Source of the DNA: Porphyromonas asaccharolytica DSM 20707
GTDB lineage: Bacteria > Bacteroidota > Bacteroidia > Bacteroidales > Porphyromonadaceae
Reading direction: 5' to 3'
Assembly (NCBI RefSeq): GCF_000212375.1
Contig: NC_015501.1
Location: 2,108,001 to 2,172,000 of the forward strand
DNA length: 64,000 nt
Part shown: piece after piece, positions 8,420-15,605 of the stretch
How the letters are laid out: each line of letters opens with the position of its first letter
Numbering within the stretch: the first letter of the stretch is position 1
Notes under the pieces: model-generated
The model's input: the letters and a program-made list of their open reading frames with translations, nothing else
Told to the model about the DNA's origin: nothing
Database searches by the model: none
Program-made: the position numbers and the translations under genes

Positions 8420-8608
8420 ATGGCTAAGAAAGGTAAAGGCGATCGAGTACAGGTAATACTCGAGTGCACAGAGCACAAAGAGAGTGGCATGCCAGGCACC
8501 TCTCGCTACGTCACCACAAAGAATAGAAAGAATACCACACAGCGCCTAGAGCTTAAGAAGTACAATCCTATCCTCAAGCGCTACACACTACACCGTGAGA
8601 TTAAGTAA
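8420..8608 (+). CDS. rpmG: 50S ribosomal protein L33
   Basis: A 62-residue basic protein, [19 protein letters not shown]...[11 protein letters not shown]...[18 protein letters not shown], with the L33 core. Only one Cys is present, so this is the zinc-independent form lacking the CxxC pairs. It starts 32 bases after rpmB and is followed 42 bases later by the DUF4295 gene. Confidence 0.97.
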   Translation: MAKKGKGDRVQVILECTEHKESGMPGTSRYVTTKNRKNTTQRLELKKYNPILKRYTLHREIK

Positions 8609-8650
8609 TCATCTCTCCCCTTCCTACTAACAAAATAAGAACTAAGTACA

Positions 8651-8803
8651 ATGGCTAAGAAATCGGTCGCAACCTTTAGAACGGGCGATGGTCGCTCATA
8701 CTCGAAGGTTATCAAGATGGTCAAGTCGCCTAAGACTGGTGCTTATACCTTCCAAGAGGAGATGGTACCAAATGACCACGTACAAGACTTCCTCAAGAAG
8801 TAA
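8651..8803 (+). CDS. DUF4295 family small protein
   Basis: A 50-residue ORF (MAKKSVATFRTGDGRSYSKV...VPNDHVQDFLKK) beginning at ATG 8651. In Bacteroidetes a DUF4295 protein regularly follows L28 and L33, and its basic character suggests a ribosome-associated role, which is inference. The spacing and an almost identical ATGGCTAAGAAA start to rpmG support it as a real gene. A hairpin terminator follows at 8888. Confidence 0.9.
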   Translation: MAKKSVATFRTGDGRSYSKVIKMVKSPKTGAYTFQEEMVPNDHVQDFLKK

Positions 8804-8887
8804 TCTGCATAAGCATATAGAGACGCTACCATAGAGGCCGGGGCTACAAACATACACCCTCCTCTACTCGGTGAGCGAATACCATAC

Positions 8888-8923
8888 AGAGAGCATAGAT
8901 ACGACGTTGTATCTATGCTCTCT
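8888..8923 (+). terminator. Hairpin ending the rpmB-rpmG operon
   Basis: A perfect 15-bp stem, AGAGAGCATAGATAC with GTATCTATGCTCTCT, has a 6-base loop. The following TACTTTATATC is T-rich but has no uninterrupted T-run. Confidence 0.75.
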
Positions 8924-9028
8924 TACTTTATATCGAAAGTATGCGGCACTCGTATCTCTTAGACTTCGCAAACATCGGTTTATCGAAAAGATTTTTCGAG
9001 AAGACGAGGAGATGTAGCGGAGTTTTTG

Positions 9029-9036
9029 TATTTTTG
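9029..9036 (+). promoter_or_regulatory. Candidate -7 box for the nucleoside phosphorylase
   Basis: TATTTTTG matches TAnnTTTG, 35 bases before the start at 9071. The -33 element is not obvious. Confidence 0.4.
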
Positions 9037-9070
9037 GGAAGTCATCATTTACTATAAACGGAATACAGCT

Positions 9071-9958
9071 ATGAGTACACAAAACCGCATCATACCTCCC
9101 AGCGAACTGATCGTCAATGACGATGGTTCGATCTTTCACCTTCACCTGAAACCCGAACAACTAGCTGACAAGATAGTCCTCTGTGGCGACCCAGCGCGTG
9201 TGGATATGATCGCATCGCACTTCGACTCGCAGGAGTGCTCGGTAAGCAATCGTGAGTTTCACTCCATCACGGGCACCTATCGCGGCAAGCGGATCACCGT
9301 GCAGAGTCACGGCATCGGCTGCGACAACATAGAGATCGTCATCAACGAGCTAGATGCACTCGCCAATATCGACTTAGAGACCCGTCAGGTACGTCCTAAC
9401 CACCGTAAGCTGACGATGGTACGTGTGGGTACCAGTGGCGGTCTGCAACCTGAGACCCCGATAGGCACTTACGTCGCAGCACACAAGGCGATCGGCTTCG
9501 AGGGTTCGCTCTTTTTCTACGCCAATACGGAGGCAATAAGAGACCTCCCCTTTGAGGCTGCGCTCAAGGAGCAGCTACAGTGGCCGATCAAGGGACTTGA
9601 TCCCTACGTGGTCAATTGTAGTGAGTCTCTTTATCAGCAGATCGTCGGTGACTATGGGGACATCGTGCGTGGCTGTACGATCGCTGCCAACGGATTTTAC
9701 GCACCTCAGGGACGACAGCTGCGTCTACCTCTTGCTGACCCAACGCTGAATCAGAAGATCGAGGCCTTTGAGTACGAAGGACAGCGCATCACCAACTTTG
9801 AGATGGAGTCGGCTGCTCTCAGTGGTATCGGCAGCCTCCTCGGGCACGACACGCTAACCGTCTGCTACATCATCGCTGGACGTCAGAATCTGAATATGAA
9901 CACCAACTACAAGCAAGGTATCGATGGGCTCATCGAGCTCGTTCTAGAGCGTATCTGA
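9071..9958 (+). CDS. Nucleoside phosphorylase (uridine phosphorylase type)
   Basis: Cleaves a nucleoside with phosphate to a free base and (deoxy)ribose-1-phosphate; the closest functional type appears to be uridine phosphorylase of the PNP/UDP family. The 295 residues start at ATG 9071 (MSTQNRIIPPSELIV). A start 45 bases upstream would add an unlikely tail. Key features are VLCGDPARVD (phosphate-binding Arg), the HGIGCDNIEIVINEL loop, VRVGTSGGLQPE, and NFEMESAAL (the ribose-binding Met-Glu motif). It is monocistronic, between the ribosomal operon and the YtxH operon. Base specificity cannot be fixed from sequence alone. Confidence 0.85.
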   Translation: MSTQNRIIPPSELIVNDDGSIFHLHLKPEQLADKIVLCGDPARVDMIASHFDSQECSVSNREFHSITGTYRGKRITVQSHGIGCDNIEIVINELDALANIDLETRQVRPNHRKLTMVRVGTSGGLQPETPIGTYVAAHKAIGFEGSLFFYANTEAIRDLPFEAALKEQLQWPIKGLDPYVVNCSESLYQQIVGDYGDIVRGCTIAANGFYAPQGRQLRLPLADPTLNQKIEAFEYEGQRITNFEMESAALSGIGSLLGHDTLTVCYIIAGRQNLNMNTNYKQGIDGLIELVLERI

Positions 9959-10012
9959 CGAATAGAGCAGCGGATTGGTTCCTTTAACTAAAAGTTAATC
10001 TACCCTTTCTGC

Positions 10013-10042
10013 TTGTCGTATGACTATTTTTTCGTACCTTTA
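10013..10042 (+). promoter_or_regulatory. Promoter of the YtxH operon with possible structured leader
   Basis: CTTG near 10013-10016 and TACCTTTA at 10035-10042 resemble -33/-7 boxes. The ~150-base leader can pair AGTGTC (10044) with GACACT (10113), enclosing a CTACC/GGTAG helix, so a folded 5' UTR is possible. Confidence 0.5.
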
Positions 10043-10195
10043 GAGTGTCGGGATGATTTCTCCTACCTTCGTCCTTAAGTACATGGTAGTAGAGGTAAGA
10101 GAGTCCATCAAGACACTATGAGATGGTCCGAAGAGACTTACAGACTACACAAACTAGAACAAACTTATATTCACAATATAAACAACAGAACAAAT

Positions 10196-10519
10196 ATGAA
10201 TAACACAGGACGTATAGCATTAGGCATCGCTCTCGGAGCAGCCATAGGAGCAGCTATCACTTACCTCTCTGACCGCGACAAGCGTGATCGTCTCTACGAT
10301 GATCTCAGCACCACGGCAGATCGCACGCGTGACTCGCTGGTAGAGGGATACTATGAGGCAAAGGATCGATTCGAGACTTATCGCGACAAGCTACAAAAGC
10401 GTGGCGCAAAGTTTGCCGAAGAGGTCGAGGAGCAGTTCGACGAGACCGTGGACAAGGCTAAGGAGACAGCCAGCAAAGCTAAGGAGACTGTCGAGGAAGC
10501 TAAGAAGGCGGTCAAGTAA
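10196..10519 (+). CDS. YtxH-domain membrane-anchored protein
   Basis: A 107-residue protein with an N-terminal glycine/alanine-rich transmembrane helix (RIALGIALGAAIGAAITYL). Behind it is a long charged coiled coil ending in repeated KAKETA/SKAKETVEEAKKA units. YtxH-like proteins are often stress-induced envelope proteins in other bacteria, with no defined activity. The start is placed at ATG 10196 (MNNTGRIAL); a start 78 bases upstream would add a polar tail before the helix. It is the first of three plus-strand genes with the holin-like protein and a basic protein. Confidence 0.82.
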   Translation: MNNTGRIALGIALGAAIGAAITYLSDRDKRDRLYDDLSTTADRTRDSLVEGYYEAKDRFETYRDKLQKRGAKFAEEVEEQFDETVDKAKETASKAKETVEEAKKAVK

Positions 10520-10569
10520 GTTCTCGGACTGAGACAATTTCCATTGAGGAATACACAATAGGACTTAGA

Positions 10570-10636
10570 GGGTAGCATGCTCATCCGCACAAAGAGACCG
10601 CAGGTCACTTACGACAGATGAGTACGCTACCCTTTT
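10570..10636 (+). terminator. Hairpin after the YtxH gene
   Basis: GGGTAGC-AT-GCTCATC pairs with GATGAGT-AC-GCTACCC, followed by TTTT. It could terminate or attenuate transcription into the next two genes. Confidence 0.65.
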
Positions 10637-10645
10637 GGTCATTAT

Positions 10646-10686
10646 CCTCTCACCTCTAGCTTCTAACCTCTAAGCTCTAACTTCCT
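10646..10686 (+). repeat. TCTAACC-type degenerate tandem repeat, copy 3
   Basis: CCTCTCACCTCTAGC-TTCTAACC-TCTAAGC-TCTAACTTCCT directly abuts the ATG of the next gene at 10687, so it would form its 5' UTR or promoter spacer. Confidence 0.6.
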
Positions 10687-11154
10687 ATGCAAGACTTTAA
10701 TATATCTCGCTTTATCTACCATACCAAGGAGTACCTCAAGGCATCCGCTCGCCGAGTAATCTACTCAAGCACTGATGCGGGCATGAAGGTCGCAGGAAAT
10801 CTCCTTACGATACTTCTAGTACTGTCGTTAATGCCTTTCGTGATGATCCTCCTACTCTTCGCTGGAGTAGCTGGTATCAATGCCTGGCTAGAACTAGGTT
10901 GGGGGTGGAGCTTCCTCATAGGTGCTGGAGTCTTACTACTATTAGTAGTCATCACGCTGTTACTGCGCAAAGCCATCGTGCGCACCATCAGTACCAGTAT
11001 CTATCGCAAGGTATACAGTTCGCTAGCCAAGCTAGATGACAAACTACGCCCACAGCCGATGGCATCCGAAGAGGAAGACTCAAGTTACATTGCTCCTAAG
11101 AGCAAAGGAGCCCTCACCCCTACCGACGAAGCATCCACCACGCAAACCCGCTAA
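10687..11154 (+). CDS. Phage holin-like (PF07332-type) membrane protein
   Basis: A 155-residue protein with a basic amphipathic N-terminus, two strong transmembrane helices (about residues 38-69 and 75-96, separated by NAWLELGWGWS), and a polar C-terminal tail. The pattern matches the putative actinobacterial-holin/YqjD-linked family that commonly travels with YtxH proteins in Bacteroidetes chromosomes. There is no phage context here, so a lytic role is unlikely, and an envelope-stress or membrane-association role is inferred. It is followed 14 bases later by the basic protein at 11169. Confidence 0.75.
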   Translation: MQDFNISRFIYHTKEYLKASARRVIYSSTDAGMKVAGNLLTILLVLSLMPFVMILLLFAGVAGINAWLELGWGWSFLIGAGVLLLLVVITLLLRKAIVRTISTSIYRKVYSSLAKLDDKLRPQPMASEEEDSSYIAPKSKGALTPTDEASTTQTR

Positions 11155-11168
11155 CCTGACCATCTAAC

Positions 11169-11609
11169 ATGAAGAAAAGAGTATCATATCAAGACTTCCA
11201 AAGACGTCAGAAACTCGCCGAGGCTGATCTCGTAATCGCTGAGCGTGCCTGGCAGAGAGACTTAGGATATATCAAAGGGCTAGGCATCAAGAAGACACTT
11301 ATCAATGAGGCAAAAGAGCAGATAGCTCCTCCAGGCTCTCTACTAGGTCGCCTACTCACGCCATCGACACGTAAGCAGCGACGTAAGGGGAACTCTCTAC
11401 TCTCTAAGCTCACTGGAGGCTCTAAGCAATCTACCTATAGTTCTCTGACACAGAGCGATCAAGACGGAAAGAGCTCCCAAGGAGTGACACAGCGAATCAT
11501 CAATACCGGTTTGTCTCTCGCTAAGCCAATCCTATGGACCGTAGGACTAGGCATGGCAAAGGGCTTTCTTCGCAGAAAGTTTAAGCCTCTTCGCTTCATC
11601 CTTCGCTAA
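11169..11609 (+). CDS. Basic protein of unknown function in the YtxH operon
   Basis: 146 residues, not recognised. It is strongly basic (KKRVSYQDFQRRQK, RKQRRKGN, RRKFKPLRFILR). A Ser/Gln-rich middle is followed by a hydrophobic helix near residues 118-133 (LAKPILWTVGLGMAKGF). It starts 14 bases after the holin-like gene and is therefore probably co-translated with it. It could be a peripheral inner-membrane protein. No catalytic motif is visible. Confidence 0.7.
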   Translation: MKKRVSYQDFQRRQKLAEADLVIAERAWQRDLGYIKGLGIKKTLINEAKEQIAPPGSLLGRLLTPSTRKQRRKGNSLLSKLTGGSKQSTYSSLTQSDQDGKSSQGVTQRIINTGLSLAKPILWTVGLGMAKGFLRRKFKPLRFILR

Positions 11610-11963
11610 GCGCTCTGAAAAACCTCTCCTCCTTTACAAATCTCACGAGTAACGATTTGTAAGGATGCACGGCTCGTGTCGAGTCGGAGAGTGTCCGTCC
11701 TCGTATCTATGAGGTCAAAAACTTAACAACAACGGACACACTCTTGCTAGACACTCAGTCGTGCGTTCATACGAAGATTGCTACACGTTAGCATCTTAAG
11801 CCAGCTCATAATGAGCTTTTCGAAGTTGAAGACTAGAGGCTCCAATCGCTTATTTCACTACCTTTGCGGAGCGTAGGAAAGAGACATAGCGCCCATTCAA
11901 GGTCATGCGATCGTCTCGCCTTAGTTTAAGTTTCTCTTAGCGTGGCACTTTTTCTGAAGCTTT
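11610..11963. other. Intergenic region with degenerate repeats
   Basis: 354 bases with no credible ORF. It holds a decayed GGACGCACG-family palindrome (TCACGAGTAACGATTTGTAAGGATGCACG from 11642, split here as TCACGAGTAACGA and TTTGTAAGGATGCACG; partner-like GTCGTGCGTTCATACGAAG at 11759). There is also an imperfect GTGTCCGTCC/GGACACAC pair near 11691-11743, and the -7 box at 11859. Confidence 0.6.
11859..11866 (+). promoter_or_regulatory. -7 box (TACCTTTG) for the 11964-15007 operon
   Basis: Exact TACCTTTG about 98 bases before the ATG at 11964. No TTG is seen at the ideal -33 spacing. Confidence 0.55.
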
Positions 11964-12659
11964 ATGCACCTCAAAAGTAGATATCTTCTTATCGTCTTAC
12001 TGGCATTCATTTGTCGTTCGCTCGTAGCGCAGGAGCGAGCCGCTCTAGAGCAGCTTTATCAACCGATCCTCGAGCGGCCGCTAGGCGTAGCCCCCGCCGT
12101 CAGCGACAGTGTCTGGGAGCAACTCCTACAGAAAGCTCTAGACGCCCCCGAGACCACCGTCACCTTGCAGACCAAGGCACAGGACTCTCTGGAGATGCGG
12201 ATAGACAAAGCGCGTCTCCGCTGCACGATCTCCATATCAGGTCTCCTCACCTACGAGCTACTACTCGCTCCCTGGCGCACTCAGGGCGAGCAGCCTTTAC
12301 TACAGATCACCACCCTCGAGCAGCCCTATCGAGTGAGTCAGCTCACCGCCTTCCTCCCCAAGCAAGAGAAGCAGTGGGTGCTAGACGCTACTATCCCATA
12401 CACAGACTGGCTCATACACACCAAGGAAAAAGAGCCCGTCCTCTCCCCTTCCGAGTCCCTTTTGTCTCAGCTAGCAAAGATGCCGCTCGTGTTAACCTTT
12501 GCCACAGAGCAAGGCAGACGAGCGGTCAGGATCTGTGCGACTCCCTCCCTGGAGGGCTGGACTACAAAGGAGGAGACCAAGCGCATCGAGTCACTCATCA
12601 GTACATCGCCCCTATCCTATCAATTGACACGGCGGGGCATCTTGAAAAGAATCAAGTAA
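11964..12659 (+). CDS. Secreted protein of unknown function (possibly DUF3256)
   Basis: 231 residues with a signal peptide (MHLKSRYLLIVLLAFICRSLVAQ). The mature protein is a mixed alpha/beta protein with no catalytic motif. Size, export signal and Bacteroidales context recall DUF3256 proteins, but this is a weak match made by eye. It begins a three-gene operon: 9 bases separate it from the coiled-coil membrane protein, which itself overlaps a TolC-family gene. A secreted partner of a TolC-linked envelope complex is one possibility. Confidence 0.72.
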   Translation: MHLKSRYLLIVLLAFICRSLVAQERAALEQLYQPILERPLGVAPAVSDSVWEQLLQKALDAPETTVTLQTKAQDSLEMRIDKARLRCTISISGLLTYELLLAPWRTQGEQPLLQITTLEQPYRVSQLTAFLPKQEKQWVLDATIPYTDWLIHTKEKEPVLSPSESLLSQLAKMPLVLTFATEQGRRAVRICATPSLEGWTTKEETKRIESLISTSPLSYQLTRRGILKRIK

Positions 12660-12668
12660 GATCACCCC

Positions 12669-13589
12669 ATGGCTAGACTAGACAACAAGCACATCAAGTA
12701 TATCATCGCAGGAGCTGCCCTCGTGGTGCTCCTCGTCATCGTAGGTGCATGGATATATATAAGGAGTGAGCGACAGCAGATGCAGAGCGTGCAGAGCGAA
12801 CTGGTCGACATGGAGAAGCAGCGCATGCAGCAAGAGCTAGACGAGCTAGCAGCACAGTATCAGCTACAGTACGAGAAGCTCGCGTCATCGTCAGGCGAGA
12901 CAAGCCTCTCCTTCGACAATGATGAGCTACTCGCTCAGCTTGAGAGCGAGCAGGAGCGTGTCAAGCAGCTAAGCCAAGAGCTAGCCACCGTCAAAGCCTC
13001 CAACGCTAAGCGTATCAGTGAGCTAACCGGCGAGATCAACACACTCCGGGCTCTACTCCGTAGCTACATCGTACAGATCGACTCTCTCAATGCGACCAAT
13101 GAGCGACTAGTTGCCGAGAATCAGCAGGTCAAGGAGGACTACTCCCGCATTAGCAGCGAAGCTTCACGACTCTCTGAGGAGAAGGCTGCGCTATCAGACC
13201 GTGTCGCCATCGCAGCCCGCTTAGATCTCTCTGGGCTCACAGTCTCTTCGCTCAATGGTCGTGGCAAACGCACCTCACGCATCGACAAGGTGGAGACACT
13301 GGCGGTCTCCTTTACGATCAAAAAGAATGTCACTGCCCCCGTCGGCAACAAAGCAATTTACGTACGGATCCTCAACCCCAACGATATGCCGATGAGTGGC
13401 GAGGGGGGCGCCTTTAGCTTCGAGGGGCAGACCCTTCAGGCGACAGCCTCCAAGAGCATCGAGTACACAGGTGAGGACACCCCCGTCACCATCTACTACC
13501 AGATTACGCAGGCGCTCCTCTCAGGGAGCTACCGAGCAGACGTTTTTGCCGATGGGCATCGCATTGGCCATACCACCTTTACCTTATGA
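12669..13589 (+). CDS. Inner-membrane coiled-coil protein with C-terminal beta domain
   Basis: 306 residues. A single transmembrane helix at about 11-32 (IIAGAALVVLLVIVGAWIYI) is followed by a long coiled coil (35-175, rich in Glu, Gln and Leu). A compact beta domain of about 115 residues ends in GHTTFTL. The topology suggests a periplasmic rod anchored in the inner membrane. It is not a canonical membrane-fusion protein: no lipoyl or hairpin motif is visible. The last 4 bases (ATGA) overlap the TolC-family gene, so the two products are probably translationally coupled and may interact. Confidence 0.78.
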   Translation: MARLDNKHIKYIIAGAALVVLLVIVGAWIYIRSERQQMQSVQSELVDMEKQRMQQELDELAAQYQLQYEKLASSSGETSLSFDNDELLAQLESEQERVKQLSQELATVKASNAKRISELTGEINTLRALLRSYIVQIDSLNATNERLVAENQQVKEDYSRISSEASRLSEEKAALSDRVAIAARLDLSGLTVSSLNGRGKRTSRIDKVETLAVSFTIKKNVTAPVGNKAIYVRILNPNDMPMSGEGGAFSFEGQTLQATASKSIEYTGEDTPVTIYYQITQALLSGSYRADVFADGHRIGHTTFTL

Positions 13590-15007
13590 TGAGATATCTA
13601 TTGACGCCCCTGCGAGGCTTGCTTGTACTCGCACTCAGCTGCATACTCAGCAGCTCCCTCTATGCGCAAGGCAACTCACTCAAGCTGTCGCTACATGACT
13701 GCATTCGCTATCATCAGACGAGTCCAGTACCATCGGCACAACTAGAGGCACAGCGACAAGCAGCGCATGCTACACAGCTCAAGGCTCAGAGTAACTTCTT
13801 CCCCCAGATTTCCCTCTCGGGCGGATGGCTCTACACACCAGCCAAGCTTAAGCCTTTCTCCGTCGACCTCTCCTCCTGGCTTCCACCGATGCAGACACCA
13901 AACCTACCAGGAGTGCCCACTCTAGGCGAAGCTCAGTCTTGGCTCGATGATAAGATGAGCCTCGAGCTAGGACACGTCTTCTACGGCTCCCTCTCGCTAC
14001 GTCAACCCATCTTCGCCGGTGGTCGCATCTATAACGGTGTACGCCTAGCACGGATCGGAGAGAGTGCGGCTGAGTACCAGTGGACTATACAGCAGCGCAG
14101 CGAGGAGGAGCAGATCGCCAAGACCTATTGGCAGGCAGTCCAGCTACAGGAGCAGCTCAAGGCGATCGCTCAGTTCAACGATATGCTAGACAAAACACTC
14201 GCAGACGTCTCAGCCATGAAGGAGCAAGGGGTCGTAGCGGATCGTGAGGTGGTCTCCGTACGGGTCAATCGCAACAACGCCAAGCTACAAGAGGGCAAGC
14301 TACGAGAGGGCTTGCAGGCACTGCTTATCCTACTCAAGCATCAGTGCCGTATCCCAGCCGACCAAGCCATAGAGCTTGCGCCCGACTTCACCCTCGCCAG
14401 CCAGCAACCGATCGATCCATGCCAACCCAAGCTATACAGCACGATCAATCCTATGGAGCGTGTCGAGATCAAAGCTGCCAACCTAGCCGTCGAGGCGGAG
14501 CGGCGGCGTGCCCAGATGGCTCTCGGCGAGATGCTCCCCGAGGTAGGCTTCACAGCACAGCTGCTCACCATGTCGCCCAACCCTATGGACGGCTTTAAGA
14601 AGCAGTTTGGCTCTACCTGGATGGTTGGCGTAGCCGTGCAGATCCCCATCACCGGCATTTACCAAGGCTGGCAGAGTCGCACTGCAGCGCTTGCCAATCA
14701 GCAAGTACGTCAGCTAGAGCTACAAGATGCTGAGCGTGCTATCCAGATGCAAAACGAGCAAGCCTCACGGCAGCTCACCGAGGCACTCGCCCGCTACGCC
14801 GAGACAGAGCAGATCCGGACCGATGCGCAGCTCAACCTCGACCTCTCGACCGAGGGACACAAGGAGGGCGTCGTCACACTTGAGACGCTCTCACTAGCAC
14901 AGCGCAACTGGCTCGAGTCGGAGATGCAGTACATCGAGACCTTCGTCGCTGTGCGCCTAGCGCAGGTCGCTGTCAACGTCGCCACCGGCCAAGCCATAGA
15001 CCTCTAG
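13586..15007 (+). CDS. TolC-family outer membrane channel
   Basis: 473 residues with a signal peptide (MMRYLLTPLRGLLVLALSC...YAQ). Two homologous halves rich in long amphipathic helices follow: LDCIRYHQTSP-type start near residue 36, GHVFYGSLSLRQPIFAGGR, AEYQWTIQQRSEEEQIAKTYW, and a second half beginning NPMERVEIKAANLAVEAERR. The family forms trimeric outer membrane exit ducts for efflux or secretion. No RND pump or periplasmic adaptor is encoded nearby, so the inner-membrane partner is either elsewhere or the coupled coiled-coil protein upstream. A strong terminator lies 94 bases after the stop. Confidence 0.88.
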   Translation: MMRYLLTPLRGLLVLALSCILSSSLYAQGNSLKLSLHDCIRYHQTSPVPSAQLEAQRQAAHATQLKAQSNFFPQISLSGGWLYTPAKLKPFSVDLSSWLPPMQTPNLPGVPTLGEAQSWLDDKMSLELGHVFYGSLSLRQPIFAGGRIYNGVRLARIGESAAEYQWTIQQRSEEEQIAKTYWQAVQLQEQLKAIAQFNDMLDKTLADVSAMKEQGVVADREVVSVRVNRNNAKLQEGKLREGLQALLILLKHQCRIPADQAIELAPDFTLASQQPIDPCQPKLYSTINPMERVEIKAANLAVEAERRRAQMALGEMLPEVGFTAQLLTMSPNPMDGFKKQFGSTWMVGVAVQIPITGIYQGWQSRTAALANQQVRQLELQDAERAIQMQNEQASRQLTEALARYAETEQIRTDAQLNLDLSTEGHKEGVVTLETLSLAQRNWLESEMQYIETFVAVRLAQVAVNVATGQAIDL

Positions 15008-15100
15008 CACCCACGACACGACAACTCCTCTACACAGAGCCGACACACTATGAGTCCATTGACTCTGTAATAAGCTCACCATAGCTAAGCATCTTCCACA

Positions 15101-15131
15101 AAGGTCACGGATCAGTCCGTGACCTTTTTTT
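15101..15131 (+). terminator. Strong rho-independent terminator after the TolC gene
   Basis: AAGGTCACGGA pairs perfectly with TCCGTGACCTT around loop TCAG, followed by a T-run. Confidence 0.93.
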
Positions 15132-15163
15132 GTACCACGCAAGGAACGAGTAACGAGATGTAG

Positions 15164-15184
15164 GGACGCACGGATCGTGCGTCC
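15164..15184. repeat. GGACGCACG/CGTGCGTCC palindrome family, copy 2
   Basis: GGACGCACG and CGTGCGTCC arms with a 3-base centre, preceded by GAGTAACGAGATGTAG. Confidence 0.75.
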
Positions 15185-15231
15185 GTTGTATCACGACCCT
15201 CGACATCGTTGCTCGGCTCATCGGGCGAATG

Positions 15232-15395
15232 CCCACGTGGAAAATCTCAAATCCCTACGTGGAAAATAAAAAATCTCTACGTAGGCGAGAAATAAAACTT
15301 CGGAAGAATCAAATGAAACTTCGGAGGAAATTTTTCTTCCCTACGTGGAGAATAAAAAATAGCCACGTGGAGATTTGAGATTTTCCACGTGGCTA
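15232..15395. repeat. CCACGTGG modular palindromic element, copy 2
   Basis: CCCACGTGGAAAATC begins and TTTTCCACGTGGC ends the element. Inside are CTACGTAGGCGAGAAATAAA and two CTTCGGA(A/G)GAA units. It lies between the TolC terminator and the LRR operon promoter. With the terminator and palindrome it accounts for most of 15008-15470. Confidence 0.88.
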
Positions 15396-15470
15396 TCGTG
15401 CAAAAGTCGTTTCTTAACTCCGCAAAGCTCACGAGCTTGTGAGATTTGCGGAGCACAATTCCCTGAGACT

Positions 15471-15502
15471 ATTGCGCTAGAATAAATTATTATCTATATT
15501 TG
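15471..15502 (+). promoter_or_regulatory. Promoter of the LRR operon
   Basis: ATTG at 15471-15474 and TATATTTG at 15495-15502 are 20 bases apart, giving a textbook Bacteroidetes promoter. The leader of about 95 bases before 15606 includes ACTATAATAACG but no strong Shine-Dalgarno. Confidence 0.7.
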
Positions 15503-15605
15503 TAGCGCTGTTTTCCACCTAAAGGTAGTAACCTCAGAGAGAGCCTTATAGCCCTGAAAAAGGACGATAACCACGAATCTATAAACACTAAACTATAATA
15601 ACGCT

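Noticed and set aside
8864-9160. 98-codon minus-strand ORF before the nucleoside phosphorylase
   Set aside because: It crosses a terminator hairpin and the promoter and start of the next gene, with no recognisable motif.
10687-11154. Prophage holin
   Set aside because: No phage genes surround it; the family is a chromosomal holin-like membrane protein that travels with YtxH proteins.
12011-12676. 221-codon plus-strand ORF
   Set aside because: It overlaps the secreted-protein gene in another frame and is dominated by Arg, Ala, Ser, Pro and His, as expected of a shadow ORF.
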